A stretch of DNA of 63,995 nucleotides from CAZTDU01 sp964617355 (GCA_964617355.1 CAZTXP010000010.1:1-63995); one strand, 5' to 3'; positions 15,267 to 24,162 are shown, counted from the first letter of the stretch. Program-made: numbers and translations. Notes: generated by a model not told the origin, from the letters alone.

Positions 15267-16709
15267 CTACAGGCTGGCATTCGCCACGACCGTCGCGACG
15301 GCCGCGGTGAGCTTCTTCACGCAGTCGATGTGCAGGAACTCGTTCGGCCCGTGCGCGTTCGAGCGCGGGCCGAGCACGCCGGTGATGACGAACTGCGCCT
15401 GCGGGAACTTCTCGCCGAGCATGTTCATGAACGGGATGGTGCCGCCCTCGCCGGTGTAGGCGGCGGGCTTGCCGAAGTGCGCGTTCGACGCATCGTCCAG
15501 CAGCCGCCGCAGCCACGGCGCGGTCTCGGGCGCGTTCCAGCCGGTGGACCACGACTCGGGCTTGTAGGTGACGTTCGCGCTGTACGGCGCGTCCTTCTCG
15601 AGCGCGGCCTTGATCGCGCGCACCGCGTGCTCGGCGTCCACCGACGGCGGCACGCGCATGCTGAGCTTCAGCGTGGTCTTCGGCCGCAGCACGTTGCCGG
15701 CGCCGTCCACGCTCGGCAGCCCGGCACCGCCGGTGACCGACAACGCGGCGCGCCAGGTGCGCGCGAGGATCGCGTCGGTCGGGTCGGTGGTGGTCGGCAT
15801 CGCGTGCGCATGCGCGCCTTCGCCGTGCGAGCAGCTCGCCCACGGGAACTCCTTCCACACCTCGTCGCCGAGGATCGCCCCGGCCACCTTCGCCTCGGCC
15901 TGCCGGTCGGCGGGGATCTCGGTCTGCAACTCCGGCAGCAGCACGCGGCCGGTGTCGGGATCGTCGATGCGGTTGAGGAGCTTCCGCGCGATGCGGAACG
16001 ACGAGGGCACGAGCCCGCTCGCGCGGCCGGAGTGCACGCCTTCCGAGAGGATCTCCACCGTCAGCACGCCGTTCACGAGGCCGCGCAGCGAGGTCGTCAC
16101 CCAGAGCTGCTCGTAGTTGCCGCAGCCGGAATCCAGGCCCAGCACGAGCCGCACGTCGCCGAGGCGCGGCGCAAGCAGGTCGAGGTAGGCGGGCAGGTCG
16201 GGGCTGCCGCTCTCCTCGCAGGTCTCGATCAGGCCGACGCAGCGCGGGCGCGGCGTGCCCTGGGTGTCGAGGGCGGCGATGATGGTCATCGCGGCGAAGA
16301 TCGCGTAGCCGTCGTCGGCGGCGCCGCGGCCGTAGAGCTTGCCGTCCTCGATCTTCGGCGTCCATGGGCCGAGGCCCTCGCGCCAGCCGACCATCTCGGG
16401 CTGCTTGTCGAGGTGGCCGTAGAACAGCACGGTCTTGTCGTTGCCGCGTCCCGGCGTCGCCGGGATGTCGAAGAAGAGGCACGGCGTCTTGCCCTCGATG
16501 GACACGATCTCGAGGGTCATGCCTTCGATTCTTTGCGCCTCGGCCCATGCGCGCGCGGACTGGATCACCGTGGCGAGATGGCCGTGCGCCGACCAGTCGC
16601 CGTCGAACGCCGGCGATTTCGCGGGCACGCGCACGTACTCGACGAGGCGCGGGATCAGGTCTTCGTCGTAGCGGCGCGCGACGAATTGGCGCAGCGAAGC
16701 GTGGTCCAT
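15267..16709 (-). CDS. M20-family metallopeptidase (dipeptidase/CNDP-like)
   Basis: Zinc-dependent exopeptidase of 480 residues. Metal-ligand motifs are visible in order: TVLFYGHLDKQ (His), YGRGAADDGY (Asp bridging both zincs), ETCEESGSPDL (catalytic Glu and ligand Glu), LGLDSGCGNY (Asp) and HGPNEFLH (His near the C-terminus). The lid or dimerisation domain lies between about residues 210 and 380. Length and motifs resemble carboxypeptidase-like M20 dipeptidases (CNDP type). The ATG at 16709 is eight bases after the sixA stop, so the two are probably co-transcribed, with the DsbA-like gene third. Substrate not deducible. Confidence 0.9.
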   Translation of the reverse strand: MDHASLRQFVARRYDEDLIPRLVEYVRVPAKSPAFDGDWSAHGHLATVIQSARAWAEAQRIEGMTLEIVSIEGKTPCLFFDIPATPGRGNDKTVLFYGHLDKQPEMVGWREGLGPWTPKIEDGKLYGRGAADDGYAIFAAMTIIAALDTQGTPRPRCVGLIETCEESGSPDLPAYLDLLAPRLGDVRLVLGLDSGCGNYEQLWVTTSLRGLVNGVLTVEILSEGVHSGRASGLVPSSFRIARKLLNRIDDPDTGRVLLPELQTEIPADRQAEAKVAGAILGDEVWKEFPWASCSHGEGAHAHAMPTTTDPTDAILARTWRAALSVTGGAGLPSVDGAGNVLRPKTTLKLSMRVPPSVDAEHAVRAIKAALEKDAPYSANVTYKPESWSTGWNAPETAPWLRRLLDDASNAHFGKPAAYTGEGGTIPFMNMLGEKFPQAQFVITGVLGPRSNAHGPNEFLHIDCVKKLTAAVATVVANASL

Positions 16710-16717
16710 CGGGTGTC

Positions 16718-17170
16718 CTAGAGGAGGTCGGGCGACAGCACCGCGCGGATCACGATGCCGCTCTCGCCGTCGCGCACGCGGTTGGAGAACCACCACAGCC
16801 CGCCCTTCTTGATGGACAGGTCCGATCCCGGCACGCCCATGAGATGGGCCGCGACGCGGCCGAGATCGGGCTGGTGGCCGACGACGATGACCGGGCTTTT
16901 GTGCTCGGGCCAGTCGGCGGCCTCGAGGATTGCGCGCACCGAGGCGCCCGGTGCGAGTGCCTCGACGGTCTTGAAGGGCACGCCGAGCGCCTTTGCGGTC
17001 TGCTGGGTGCGTTCGGCAGGGCTGGCGAGCACCGAGAACTTCGCCGGCAGCCGCTGCAGCAGCCATTGCGCGACATTGTCGGCCTGGCGCACGCCCTTCG
17101 AGGTGAGCTTCCGCGCGCGGTCGGGAATGCCGTCCTCCGCGTCGGCGTGGCGCCACAGGATCAGGTCCAT
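16718..17170 (-). CDS. sixA: Phosphohistidine phosphatase SixA-like (histidine phosphatase superfamily)
   Basis: A 150-residue cytoplasmic phosphatase. The catalytic RH motif appears at the start (MDLILWRHADAED, Arg7 and His8), with the conserved block LASPAERTQQTAKALG and the second histidine in VIVVGHQPDLGRVA. These match SixA, which removes phosphate from histidine of phosphotransfer proteins. The ATG at 17170 places the RH motif where the family has it; an upstream start would add 12 residues not seen in the family. It is the first gene of the minus-strand unit with the M20 peptidase and the DsbA-like gene, divergent from tRNA-Val. Confidence 0.88.
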   Translation of the reverse strand: MDLILWRHADAEDGIPDRARKLTSKGVRQADNVAQWLLQRLPAKFSVLASPAERTQQTAKALGVPFKTVEALAPGASVRAILEAADWPEHKSPVIVVGHQPDLGRVAAHLMGVPGSDLSIKKGGLWWFSNRVRDGESGIVIRAVLSPDLL

Positions 17171-17214
17171 GGGGCGAGTGTAACTCGCGAAATGCGGTAA
17201 AATCATCGGCTTGC

Positions 17215-17291
17215 AGGCGCGTAGCTCAGCTGGTTAGAGCACCACCTTGACATGGTGGGGGTCGTTGGTTCGAGTCCAATCGCGCCTACCA
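17215..17291 (+). tRNA. tRNA-Val (anticodon GAC)
   Basis: A 77-nt cloverleaf with encoded CCA. The acceptor AGGCGCG pairs with CGCGCCT. The anticodon arm is CCACC-TTGACAT-GGTGG with anticodon GAC, and the T-arm contains GTTCGAGTC. A -10-like TAAAAT lies at 17198-17203, twelve bases before the tRNA. The same hexamer stands ten bases before tRNA-Pro(GGG), suggesting a shared promoter style. Confidence 0.97.
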
Positions 17292-17320
17292 ACGTTAGGG
17301 CGGAGCCGTTGGCCCGCCCG

Positions 17321-17379
17321 TAACTCCGCGCATTCGAACTGACGCGAGCGAAGCTCGCGCAGTTCAATGCGCGGTGTTA
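17321..17379. other. 59-bp attC-like hairpin (candidate solitary integron recombination site)
   Basis: TAAC (17321-17324) and GTTA (17376-17379) bound an imperfect palindrome. The arms are CCGCGCATT (17326-17334) with AATGCGCGG (17366-17374), GAACTG (17336-17341) with CAGTTC (17360-17365), and CGCGAGC (17343-17349) with GCTCGCG (17353-17359), closed by a GAA loop. Two unpaired bases, C17335 and A17342, lie on the same arm. Length, TAAC/GTTA ends, same-arm extrahelical bases and a small apical loop are the structural hallmarks of integron attC sites. No integrase or cassette gene is nearby. A dispersed palindromic repeat or a thrS leader hairpin is the alternative. Confidence 0.5.
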
Positions 17380-17396
17380 TTTCGGGGTCCCGGTTC

Positions 17397-19310
17397 ATGG
17401 TCAACATCAAGCTTCCTGACGGTTCGGTGCGGCAGTTTCCCGGGCCCGTGACGATCGCGGAGATCGCGCAGTCGATCGGCGCCGGCCTCGCGCGTGCCGC
17501 GCTCGCCGGGCGCGTGAACGGGAAGCTGGTCGACACTTCGCATCGCATCGAGGCGGATGCCGATGTCGCCATCGTCACCGACCGCGATCCGGACGGCCTC
17601 GAGATCATCCGCCACTCGACCTCGCACCTGATGGCGCAGGCGGTGAAGGAGCTCTTCCCCGAGGCGCAGGTGACGATCGGCCCGGTGATCGAGAACGGCT
17701 TCTACTACGACTTCTCGTACAAGCGCCCGTTCACGCCGGAGGACCTGGTCGCGATCGAGAAGCGCATGAACGAGCTGGCGAAGAAGGACCTGCCGGTCGC
17801 GCGCCGCGAACTGCCGCGCGACGACGCGGTGAAGTTCTTCCGCGACCTCGGCGAGGTCTACAAGGCCGAGATCATCGCGTCGATTCCGTCGAACGAGCCG
17901 ATCTCGCTGTACGGGCAGGGCGACTGGGTCGACCTCTGCCGCGGGCCGCACGTGCCCTCGACCGGGAAGCTCAAGGTCTTCAAGCTGATGCGCGTGGCCG
18001 GCGCCTACTGGCGCGGCGACTCGAAGAACGAGATGCTCCAGCGCATCTACGGTACCGCCTGGGCGAAGAAGGAAGACCAGGAGGCGTACCTGAAGATGAT
18101 CGAGGAGGCCGAGAAGCGCGATCACCGGCGCCTCGGCCGCAGCCTCGACCTCTTCCACATGCAGGACGAGGCACCGGGCCTGGTGTTCTGGCACCCCAAG
18201 GGCTGGACGCTCTGGCAGCAGGTCGAGCAGTACATGCGCCGCGTGTATCGCGACAACGGGTACCTCGAAGTGCGCTGCCCGCAGATACTCGACCGCAGCC
18301 TCTGGGAGCGCACCGGGCACTGGGAGAACTACCGCGACAACATGTTCACCACGGCGTCCGAGAACCGCGACTACGCGGTGAAGCCGATGAACTGTCCCGG
18401 CCACGTGCAGGTGTTCAACCAGGGCGTGAAGAGCTACCGCGACCTGCCGTATCGCCTCGGCGAGTTCGGCGCCTGCCACAGGAACGAGCCCTCGGGTTCT
18501 CTGCACGGTTTGATGCGCGTGCGCGGCTTCACGCAGGACGACGGCCACATCTTCTGCACCGAGGACCAGATCCTCGACGAGTGCGTGGCGTTCACCACGC
18601 TGCTGCAAAAGGTGTACCGCGACTTCGGCTTCCAGGAGATCGTCTACAAGGTCGCGACGCGCCCGGAGAAGCGCATCGGCGGCGACGAGGCCTGGGACAA
18701 GGCCGAGGCGGCGCTCATGGAATCGCTCAAGCGCTCCGGGGTCGAGTACACGATCTCGCCGGGCGAGGGCGCGTTCTACGGCCCGAAGATCGAGTACTCG
18801 CTGAAGGACGCCATCGGCCGCGTCTGGCAGTGCGGCACGATCCAGGTCGACTTCTTCATGCCGGGGCGCCTCGGCTCGGAGTACGTGGCCGAAGACAACA
18901 CGCGCCGCGTGCCGGTGATGCTGCACCGGGCCATCGTCGGCTCGATGGAGCGCTTCCTCGGTATCCTGATCGAGAACTTCTCGGGCGCCTTCCCGCTGTG
19001 GTTGTCCCCCCTGCAGGTGGTGGTCATGAGCATTACCGAGCGCCAGGGCGCCTACGCCGAGGCGGTCGCCGCGCAGTTGCGGGCGGCCGGATGGCGCGCC
19101 GCCGCGGATTTGCGGAACGAGAAGATTTCCTATAAGATTCGGGAACATAGCCTTCAAAAGCTCCCCTACCAGCTGGTCGTGGGAGACAAAGAAAAAGAGG
19201 CAGGGACCGTGGCCGTGCGTACGCGCGTCGGCGAGGATCTCGGCGCCATGGCGCTCGAGGCCTTCGTCGCACGCCTCCAGTCGGAGGCTTCCGCGCCGGG
19301 CACGGCCTAG
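17397..19310 (+). CDS. thrS: Threonyl-tRNA synthetase
   Basis: Class II synthetase of 637 residues charging tRNA-Thr. The order is an N-terminal TGS domain (MVNIKLPDGSVRQFPGPVTI), an editing domain with HSTSHLMAQAVKELFP, the catalytic core (KPMNCPGHVQVFN, then CHRNEPSGSLHGLMRVRGFTQDD with a zinc-binding Cys in the preceding motif) and an anticodon-binding domain. The ATG at 17397 matches the family start; an upstream in-frame ATG at 17367 lies inside the attC-like hairpin. It heads the classic translation cluster. The Shine-Dalgarno sequence is weak. Confidence 0.97.
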   Translation: MVNIKLPDGSVRQFPGPVTIAEIAQSIGAGLARAALAGRVNGKLVDTSHRIEADADVAIVTDRDPDGLEIIRHSTSHLMAQAVKELFPEAQVTIGPVIENGFYYDFSYKRPFTPEDLVAIEKRMNELAKKDLPVARRELPRDDAVKFFRDLGEVYKAEIIASIPSNEPISLYGQGDWVDLCRGPHVPSTGKLKVFKLMRVAGAYWRGDSKNEMLQRIYGTAWAKKEDQEAYLKMIEEAEKRDHRRLGRSLDLFHMQDEAPGLVFWHPKGWTLWQQVEQYMRRVYRDNGYLEVRCPQILDRSLWERTGHWENYRDNMFTTASENRDYAVKPMNCPGHVQVFNQGVKSYRDLPYRLGEFGACHRNEPSGSLHGLMRVRGFTQDDGHIFCTEDQILDECVAFTTLLQKVYRDFGFQEIVYKVATRPEKRIGGDEAWDKAEAALMESLKRSGVEYTISPGEGAFYGPKIEYSLKDAIGRVWQCGTIQVDFFMPGRLGSEYVAEDNTRRVPVMLHRAIVGSMERFLGILIENFSGAFPLWLSPLQVVVMSITERQGAYAEAVAAQLRAAGWRAAADLRNEKISYKIREHSLQKLPYQLVVGDKEKEAGTVAVRTRVGEDLGAMALEAFVARLQSEASAPGTA

Positions 19311-19388
19311 TGTTTTTCCCCGGCCGTGAGTGCCGGGGCGGTCGACGCGGCCACCGCGAAAGCGCCGCTGTAAGAGGAGTTGTCACCC

Positions 19389-19967
19389 ATCGCACACGAA
19401 CGAGGGCAGCGCATCAACGCCGAGATCACCGCACCGCAAGTGCGACTGGTCGCGGACAACGGGGACCAACTGGGCATCGTCGCGGTGTCCGAGGCCCTGC
19501 GGATGGCCGAAGAGCAGAACGTGGACCTGGTCGAGATCGCCCCGATGGCGGTGCCGCCGGTCTGCAAGCTGATGGACTACGGCAAGTTCCGGTACCGCGA
19601 GCAGAAGAAAGCCCACGAGGCCAAGCTCAAGCAGAAGCAGATCCAGGTCAAGGAGATCAAGTTCCGTCCCGGCACCGACGACGGCGACTACAAGATCAAG
19701 CTGGCCAAGCTGGTGCAGTTCCTCGAGGAAGGCGACAAGGCGAAGGTGACGTTGCGGTTCCGCGGTCGCGAGATGGCGCACCAGGAGTTCGGCATCCGGC
19801 TGCTCGAGCGCGTGAAGGCGGACCTGGAGCAGGTCGGGGTGGTGGAGCAGTTCCCCAAGCTCGAGGGGCGGCAGATGGTGATGGTGCTGGGGCCGAAGAA
19901 GAAGCAGGTCCCGGTGGCGCCGGCGGCGAAGCCGAAGAAGGAAGCGGCGCCGACCCCGGCGCAGTAG
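19389..19967 (+). CDS. infC: Translation initiation factor IF-3 (apparent AUC start)
   Basis: IF-3 discriminates against non-canonical start codons and keeps ribosomal subunits apart. Product of 192 residues: N-domain QRINAEITAPQVRLVADNG, linker rich in Lys (EQKKAHEAKLKQKQIQVKEI) and C-domain ending MVMVLGPKKK plus a short Ala/Pro/Lys tail. No ATG or GTG is available. ATC at 19389 lies nine bases after AAGAGGAG, while an in-frame TTG at 19380 touches the Shine-Dalgarno sequence. AUC therefore looks like the start, consistent with known IF-3 autoregulation through rare start codons. A CCCCGGC/GCCGGGG hairpin at 19318-19338 precedes it. Confidence 0.93.
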   Translation: MAHERGQRINAEITAPQVRLVADNGDQLGIVAVSEALRMAEEQNVDLVEIAPMAVPPVCKLMDYGKFRYREQKKAHEAKLKQKQIQVKEIKFRPGTDDGDYKIKLAKLVQFLEEGDKAKVTLRFRGREMAHQEFGIRLLERVKADLEQVGVVEQFPKLEGRQMVMVLGPKKKQVPVAPAAKPKKEAAPTPAQ

Positions 19968-20105
19968 CAATGGCAGGACGGCAGCAACGATTGCAGGACC
20001 CCGCCGCGACAGGGCGTCGCGGCGGCGGAAAACGAAGTGATGTCCGGTGCTCCCTAAGTGCCCGAAGGACGGGCCGCCCGGCGTCAGGCTAAAAGAGAGG
20101 TAAGC

Positions 20106-20306
20106 ATGCCCAAGATGAAGACCAAGAAAAGCGCATCCAAGCGGTTCAAGGTGCGCTCGAGCGGCAGCATCAAGCGCTCGCAGGCGTACATGCGCCACAT
20201 CCTCACGAAGAAGTCGACCAAGCGCAAGCGCCACCTGCGCGGCACCACCTCCGTCCACGAGACCGATACGGCACGCGTCCGCGCGATGATGCCGTACGCG
20301 GGTTGA
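20106..20306 (+). CDS. rpmI: 50S ribosomal protein L35
   Basis: A 66-residue, strongly basic ribosomal protein with the family start MPKMKTKKSASKRFKVRSSG and the motif LTKKSTKRKRHLRG. AAGAGAGG lies before the ATG at 20106. The 138-bp infC-rpmI spacer contains GC-rich inverted sequence (around CCGCCGCGACAGGGCGTCGCGGCGGCGG, 20001-20028), which could support L20-type translational feedback as in other bacteria. That control is inferred. It is followed by rplT after ten bases. Confidence 0.97.
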   Translation: MPKMKTKKSASKRFKVRSSGSIKRSQAYMRHILTKKSTKRKRHLRGTTSVHETDTARVRAMMPYAG

Positions 20307-20316
20307 GGAGAGCGCC

Positions 20317-20676
20317 ATGCCTCGAGTCAAGCGTGGTGTAACGGCGCGCGCGCGCCACAAGAAGGTCCTCAAGAAGGCCAAGGGTTTCCGGGGTCGCCGC
20401 GGCAACGTCTTCCGCGTCGCCAAGGAAGCGGTGATGAAGGCGGGGCAGTACGCCTACCGCGACCGCCGCAACAAGAAGCGCGTGTTCCGCGCGCTGTGGA
20501 TCGCCCGCATCAACGCGGCCGTGCGCGAGCTCGGCATGAGCTACAGCGCGTTCATGGCCGGGATGAAGAAGGCGAAGATCGAGATCGACCGCAAGGTCCT
20601 CGCCGATCTCGCCGTGATGGACAAGGCCGGCTTCGCGGCGATCGCGAACCAGGTCAAGGCCGTCATCGCCCACTAA
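20317..20676 (+). CDS. rplT: 50S ribosomal protein L20
   Basis: A 119-residue RNA-binding protein of the large subunit, needed early in 50S assembly. It has the standard start MPRVKRGVTARARHKKVLKKAKGF in part, the globular domain with LWIARINAAVRELGMSYSAF and the end KAGFAAIANQVKAVI. It sits ten bases after rpmI. In other bacteria L20 represses its own operon by binding the leader, which may apply here. A perfect 7-bp hairpin GCGGGAG/CTCCCGC (20687-20706) lies in the spacer before pheS. Confidence 0.97.
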   Translation: MPRVKRGVTARARHKKVLKKAKGFRGRRGNVFRVAKEAVMKAGQYAYRDRRNKKRVFRALWIARINAAVRELGMSYSAFMAGMKKAKIEIDRKVLADLAVMDKAGFAAIANQVKAVIAH

Positions 20677-20730
20677 GGGAAGGGACGCGGGAGGCGCATC
20701 TCCCGCCACCGCTTTCCCGTCGCCCGGGCG

Positions 20731-21774
20731 ATGCAGGATCTCGACACGCTCGTTTCCCGCGCCGCGGCGGATTTCGCCGCGGCGTCGGATCCGGCCGCGC
20801 TCGAGAACTCCAAGGCCAGGTACCTCGGCAAGTCCGGCGAGCTCACCGCGCGGCTGAAGTCGCTCGGTGCGCTGCCGCCCGAGGAGAAGAAGTCCGCGGG
20901 CGCGGCGATCAACGCCGCGAAGCAGGCGATCGAATCCGCGCTCGACGCGCGCCGCGCGGCGCTCGCCGAGGCGAAGCTCTCCGCGCGCCTCGCCGAGGAG
21001 GCGCTCGACGTCACGCTGCCGGGCCGCGGCCGCGGTCGCGGCGGCATCCATCCGATCCTGCGCACCTGGCAGCGCGCCGAGGCGATCTTCCGCTCGATCG
21101 GCTTCGACGTCGCGGATGGCCCCGAGATCGAGACCGACTGGACCAACTTCACCGCGCTGAACAATCCCGAGAACCACCCGGCGCGCTCGATGCAGGACAC
21201 GTTCTACGTCGACGCGAAGGACTCCTCGGGCCTGCAGCTGCTCCTGCGCACGCACACCAGCCCGATGCAGGTGCGCTACGCGCGCGAGCACGTGGAGCGC
21301 CATCGCGAATCAGGGTCGATGCCGCCGATCAAGGTGATCGCGCCGGGCCGCACCTATAGGGTCGATTCCGACGCGACGCACTCGCCGATGTTCCACCAGA
21401 TCGAGGGCCTGTGGATCGACGAGGACGTGAGCTTCGCGGATCTCAAGGGCGTGTACACGGATTTCCTGCGCCGCTTCTTCGAGTCCGACGACCTGCAGGT
21501 GCGCTTCCGGCCGTCGTTCTTCCCGTTCACCGAGCCCTCGGCCGAGATCGACATGATGTTCGAGAGCGGGCCGCTGAAGGGCCGCTGGCTCGAGATCTCG
21601 GGCTCCGGGCAGGTGCACCCGAGCGTGGTGCGCAACTTCGGGCTCGATCCCGAGCGCCATATCGGCTTCGCGTTCGGCTCCGGCCTCGAGCGCCTGACGA
21701 TGCTGCGCTATGGCATCGACGACCTGCGCCTGTTCTTCGACGGCGACCTCCGTTTCCTGAAGCAATTTTCCTGA
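20731..21774 (+). CDS. pheS: Phenylalanyl-tRNA synthetase alpha subunit
   Basis: Catalytic subunit of the alpha2-beta2 PheRS, 347 residues. An N-terminal coiled-coil region (about 1-85) is followed by the class II core, starting with HPILRTWQRAEAIFRSIGFDVADGPEIETDW. Motif 2 is in APGRTYRVDSDATHSPMFHQIEGLWID, and motif 3 is the C-terminal GFAFGSGLERLTMLRYGIDDLR. The ATG at 20731 follows a 54-bp spacer from rplT holding a GC hairpin without a T tract, so readthrough is likely. pheT follows after three bases. Confidence 0.97.
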   Translation: MQDLDTLVSRAAADFAAASDPAALENSKARYLGKSGELTARLKSLGALPPEEKKSAGAAINAAKQAIESALDARRAALAEAKLSARLAEEALDVTLPGRGRGRGGIHPILRTWQRAEAIFRSIGFDVADGPEIETDWTNFTALNNPENHPARSMQDTFYVDAKDSSGLQLLLRTHTSPMQVRYAREHVERHRESGSMPPIKVIAPGRTYRVDSDATHSPMFHQIEGLWIDEDVSFADLKGVYTDFLRRFFESDDLQVRFRPSFFPFTEPSAEIDMMFESGPLKGRWLEISGSGQVHPSVVRNFGLDPERHIGFAFGSGLERLTMLRYGIDDLRLFFDGDLRFLKQFS

Positions 21775-21777
21775 TCG

Positions 21778-24162
21778 ATGAACGTCCCTGAGCATTGGCT
21801 GCGCAGCATGGCCGATCCGTCGCTGTCGACGGACGAGCTCGCGCACCTGCTGACCATGTCCGGGCTCGAGGTCGAGCACGTCGCGCCGTTCGCGCCGCCG
21901 TTCTCGGGCGTGGTCGCGGCGCGCGTCGTGTCGGTGGCGAAGCATCCCGACGCCGACAAGCTTTCGGTGTGCGCGGTCGATGCCGGCGGCGAGGCGCTGC
22001 AGGTCGTCTGCGGCGCGCCGAACGTGCGCGCCGGCATGATGGCGCCGCTCGCGACGGTTGGCGCGAAGCTCCCCGGCGGGCTCGAGATCCGCGCCGCGAA
22101 GATGCGCGGCGTCGAGAGCCGCGGCATGTTGTGCTCGGCGCGCGAGCTCGGCATCTCGGACGAGCACGAAGGCCTGCTCGAACTCGACGCCGCGGCGAAG
22201 CCCGGCGAGGACGTGCGCAAGGTCCTCGCGCTCGACGAAGCGGTGCTGACGCTGAAGCTCACGCCGAACAAGGCCGATTGCCTGTCGATCCTCGGCGTGG
22301 CGCGCGAGGTCGCGGCGCTCGCGCAGACCAAGCTCACGCTGCCCGACACCAAGGCGGTGCCGGCCCGCAACGACGCGCGCCACCCGATCGCCATCGACGC
22401 GCCCGAGGGCTGCGGCCGCTTCTCGGGGCGCGTCATTCGCAACGTGAACGCGAGCGCGCCGACGCCCGAGTGGATGAAGCAGCGCCTCGCGCGCGCGGGC
22501 CAGCGCAGCATCTCGGCGCTGGTCGACGTCACGAACTACGTGATGCTCGAACTCGGCCGTCCGCTGCACGTATACGACGCGGACAAGCTGCGCGGCACGA
22601 TCCGCGCGCGCTGGGGCCGCAAGGGCGAGCAGGTCAAGCTGCTGAACGAGCAGGCCGTGGAGGTCGACGAGACGGTGCTCTGCATCGCCGACGACTCCGG
22701 CGCCATCGGCCTCGGCGGCATCATGGGCGGGGACTCGACCAAGGCGGAACTCGACACCCGCAACATCTTCGTCGAGTCGGCGTTCTTCTTCCCCGAGGCC
22801 ATCCAGGGCCGAGCGCGCCGCTACGGATTCTCGAGCGACGCGTCGCACCGCTTCGAGCGCGGCGTCGACTTCGACAACAACCTCGCGGGCCTTGAGCGCT
22901 ACACGAAGCTGGTGCTGGAGATCTGCGGCGGCGAGCCGGGCCCGGTGGACGACGTCGTCGCGCGCCTGCCCGAGAGGAAGCCCGTGCGCATGCGCGTCGC
23001 GCGCGCGCAGAAGGTGATCGGCATGCCGATCCCGGCCACCGAGATGTCCGAGATCTTCACGCGCCTCGACCTGCCGTTCACCATGGACGGCCACGTGTTC
23101 ACGGTGACGCCGCCGTCCTTCCGCTTCGACCTCGAGATCGAGGAAGACCTGATCGAGGAAGTGGCGCGCGTGCACGGCTTCGAGAAGATCCCTGCGCATC
23201 CGCCGATCGCGCGCGCCGCCATGCGGCTGCCGTTCGAGGCGCGCCGGCCGCTGCACGCGGTGCGCGAGCGCCTCGCCGCCTGCGACTACTTCGAGACGGT
23301 GAACTTCAGCTTCGTCGAGCCGGCCTGGGAGGCCGACTTCGCCGGCGTCGCGGACCCCATCCGCCTGCTCAACCCGATCGCCAGCCCGTTGTCGGTGATG
23401 CGCACGTCGCTCATCGGGTCGCTGGTCGCCAACGTGCGTGCGAACCACGCGCGCAAGGTGCCGCGCATCCGCATGTTCGAGGTCGGCCGCGTGTTCATCC
23501 GCGACGCCGCCGAGCGCGACGGCCCGCTGTCGGTGGCCGGCATCCGCCAGCCGATGCGCGTGGGCGCGATCGCCTACGGCCCGGCGTTCGACGAGCAATG
23601 GGGTACCGAGGATCGCGACGTCGACTTCTTCGACGTCAAGGCCGACGTCGAGGCGCTGTTCGCGCCCCGCGTGCCGCGCTTCGAGGCAGCGCCGCACCCG
23701 GCGCTGCACCCGGGCCGATCGGCGCGCGTGCTGGTCGACGGTCGCGCGGTGGGCTGGATCGGCGAACTGCATCCGCGCTGGCAGCAGAAGTACGAGTTGC
23801 CGCGTCCGGCGGTGGTCTTCGAGCTGGAGGCCGCGGTGCTGGAAGAGGCGCCGATCCCGCAGGTGCGCACGCCGTCGAAGTACCCGCCGGTGATCCGCGA
23901 CCTCTCGTTCCTGGTGCCGGCCAGCGTGCCCGTGCAGGCCTTGCTCGACGCGATTTCCACCGAGCGGCCGGCCATCGTGCAGGAGGTGAAGGCCTTCGAT
24001 CTTTATCAGGGCGTCGGCCTGCCGCAAGGGCAAAAAAGCCTTGCTTTCCGGGTAGTTATGCAAGATACTGAACGCACCCTCACGGATGCTGAAGCCGACG
24101 CCGCCCGGGACGCGTTGTTCGCGATCCTTCGGCGCGATTTCTCCGCAACCCCACGAACATAA
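21778..24162 (+). CDS. pheT: Phenylalanyl-tRNA synthetase beta subunit
   Basis: Large subunit of PheRS, 794 residues. It contains an EMAP-type tRNA-binding domain (about 38-150, VVSVAKHPDADKLSVCAVDAG in part), B3/B4 editing domain, B5 domain, the catalytic-like core and a C-terminal ferredoxin-fold anticodon-binding domain starting near PPVIRDLSFLVPASVPV. It edits mischarged Tyr-tRNA-Phe. The start ATG is three bases after the pheS stop. Full length and uninterrupted. An antisense reading frame across it is a codon-bias shadow. Confidence 0.97.
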   Translation: MNVPEHWLRSMADPSLSTDELAHLLTMSGLEVEHVAPFAPPFSGVVAARVVSVAKHPDADKLSVCAVDAGGEALQVVCGAPNVRAGMMAPLATVGAKLPGGLEIRAAKMRGVESRGMLCSARELGISDEHEGLLELDAAAKPGEDVRKVLALDEAVLTLKLTPNKADCLSILGVAREVAALAQTKLTLPDTKAVPARNDARHPIAIDAPEGCGRFSGRVIRNVNASAPTPEWMKQRLARAGQRSISALVDVTNYVMLELGRPLHVYDADKLRGTIRARWGRKGEQVKLLNEQAVEVDETVLCIADDSGAIGLGGIMGGDSTKAELDTRNIFVESAFFFPEAIQGRARRYGFSSDASHRFERGVDFDNNLAGLERYTKLVLEICGGEPGPVDDVVARLPERKPVRMRVARAQKVIGMPIPATEMSEIFTRLDLPFTMDGHVFTVTPPSFRFDLEIEEDLIEEVARVHGFEKIPAHPPIARAAMRLPFEARRPLHAVRERLAACDYFETVNFSFVEPAWEADFAGVADPIRLLNPIASPLSVMRTSLIGSLVANVRANHARKVPRIRMFEVGRVFIRDAAERDGPLSVAGIRQPMRVGAIAYGPAFDEQWGTEDRDVDFFDVKADVEALFAPRVPRFEAAPHPALHPGRSARVLVDGRAVGWIGELHPRWQQKYELPRPAVVFELEAAVLEEAPIPQVRTPSKYPPVIRDLSFLVPASVPVQALLDAISTERPAIVQEVKAFDLYQGVGLPQGQKSLAFRVVMQDTERTLTDAEADAARDALFAILRRDFSATPRT

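Noticed and set aside
17292..17396. A T-box or threonine attenuator leader for thrS
   Set aside because: No T-box sequence, specifier loop or Thr-codon leader peptide is present; the palindrome fits an attC-like site better.
21310..24063. A 917-codon open reading frame antisense to pheT
   Set aside because: It has the Arg/His/Ala-rich, low-information composition of a codon-bias shadow, and pheT on the other strand is unambiguous. The same holds for the 1152-codon antisense frame over nrdA and similar long frames elsewhere.
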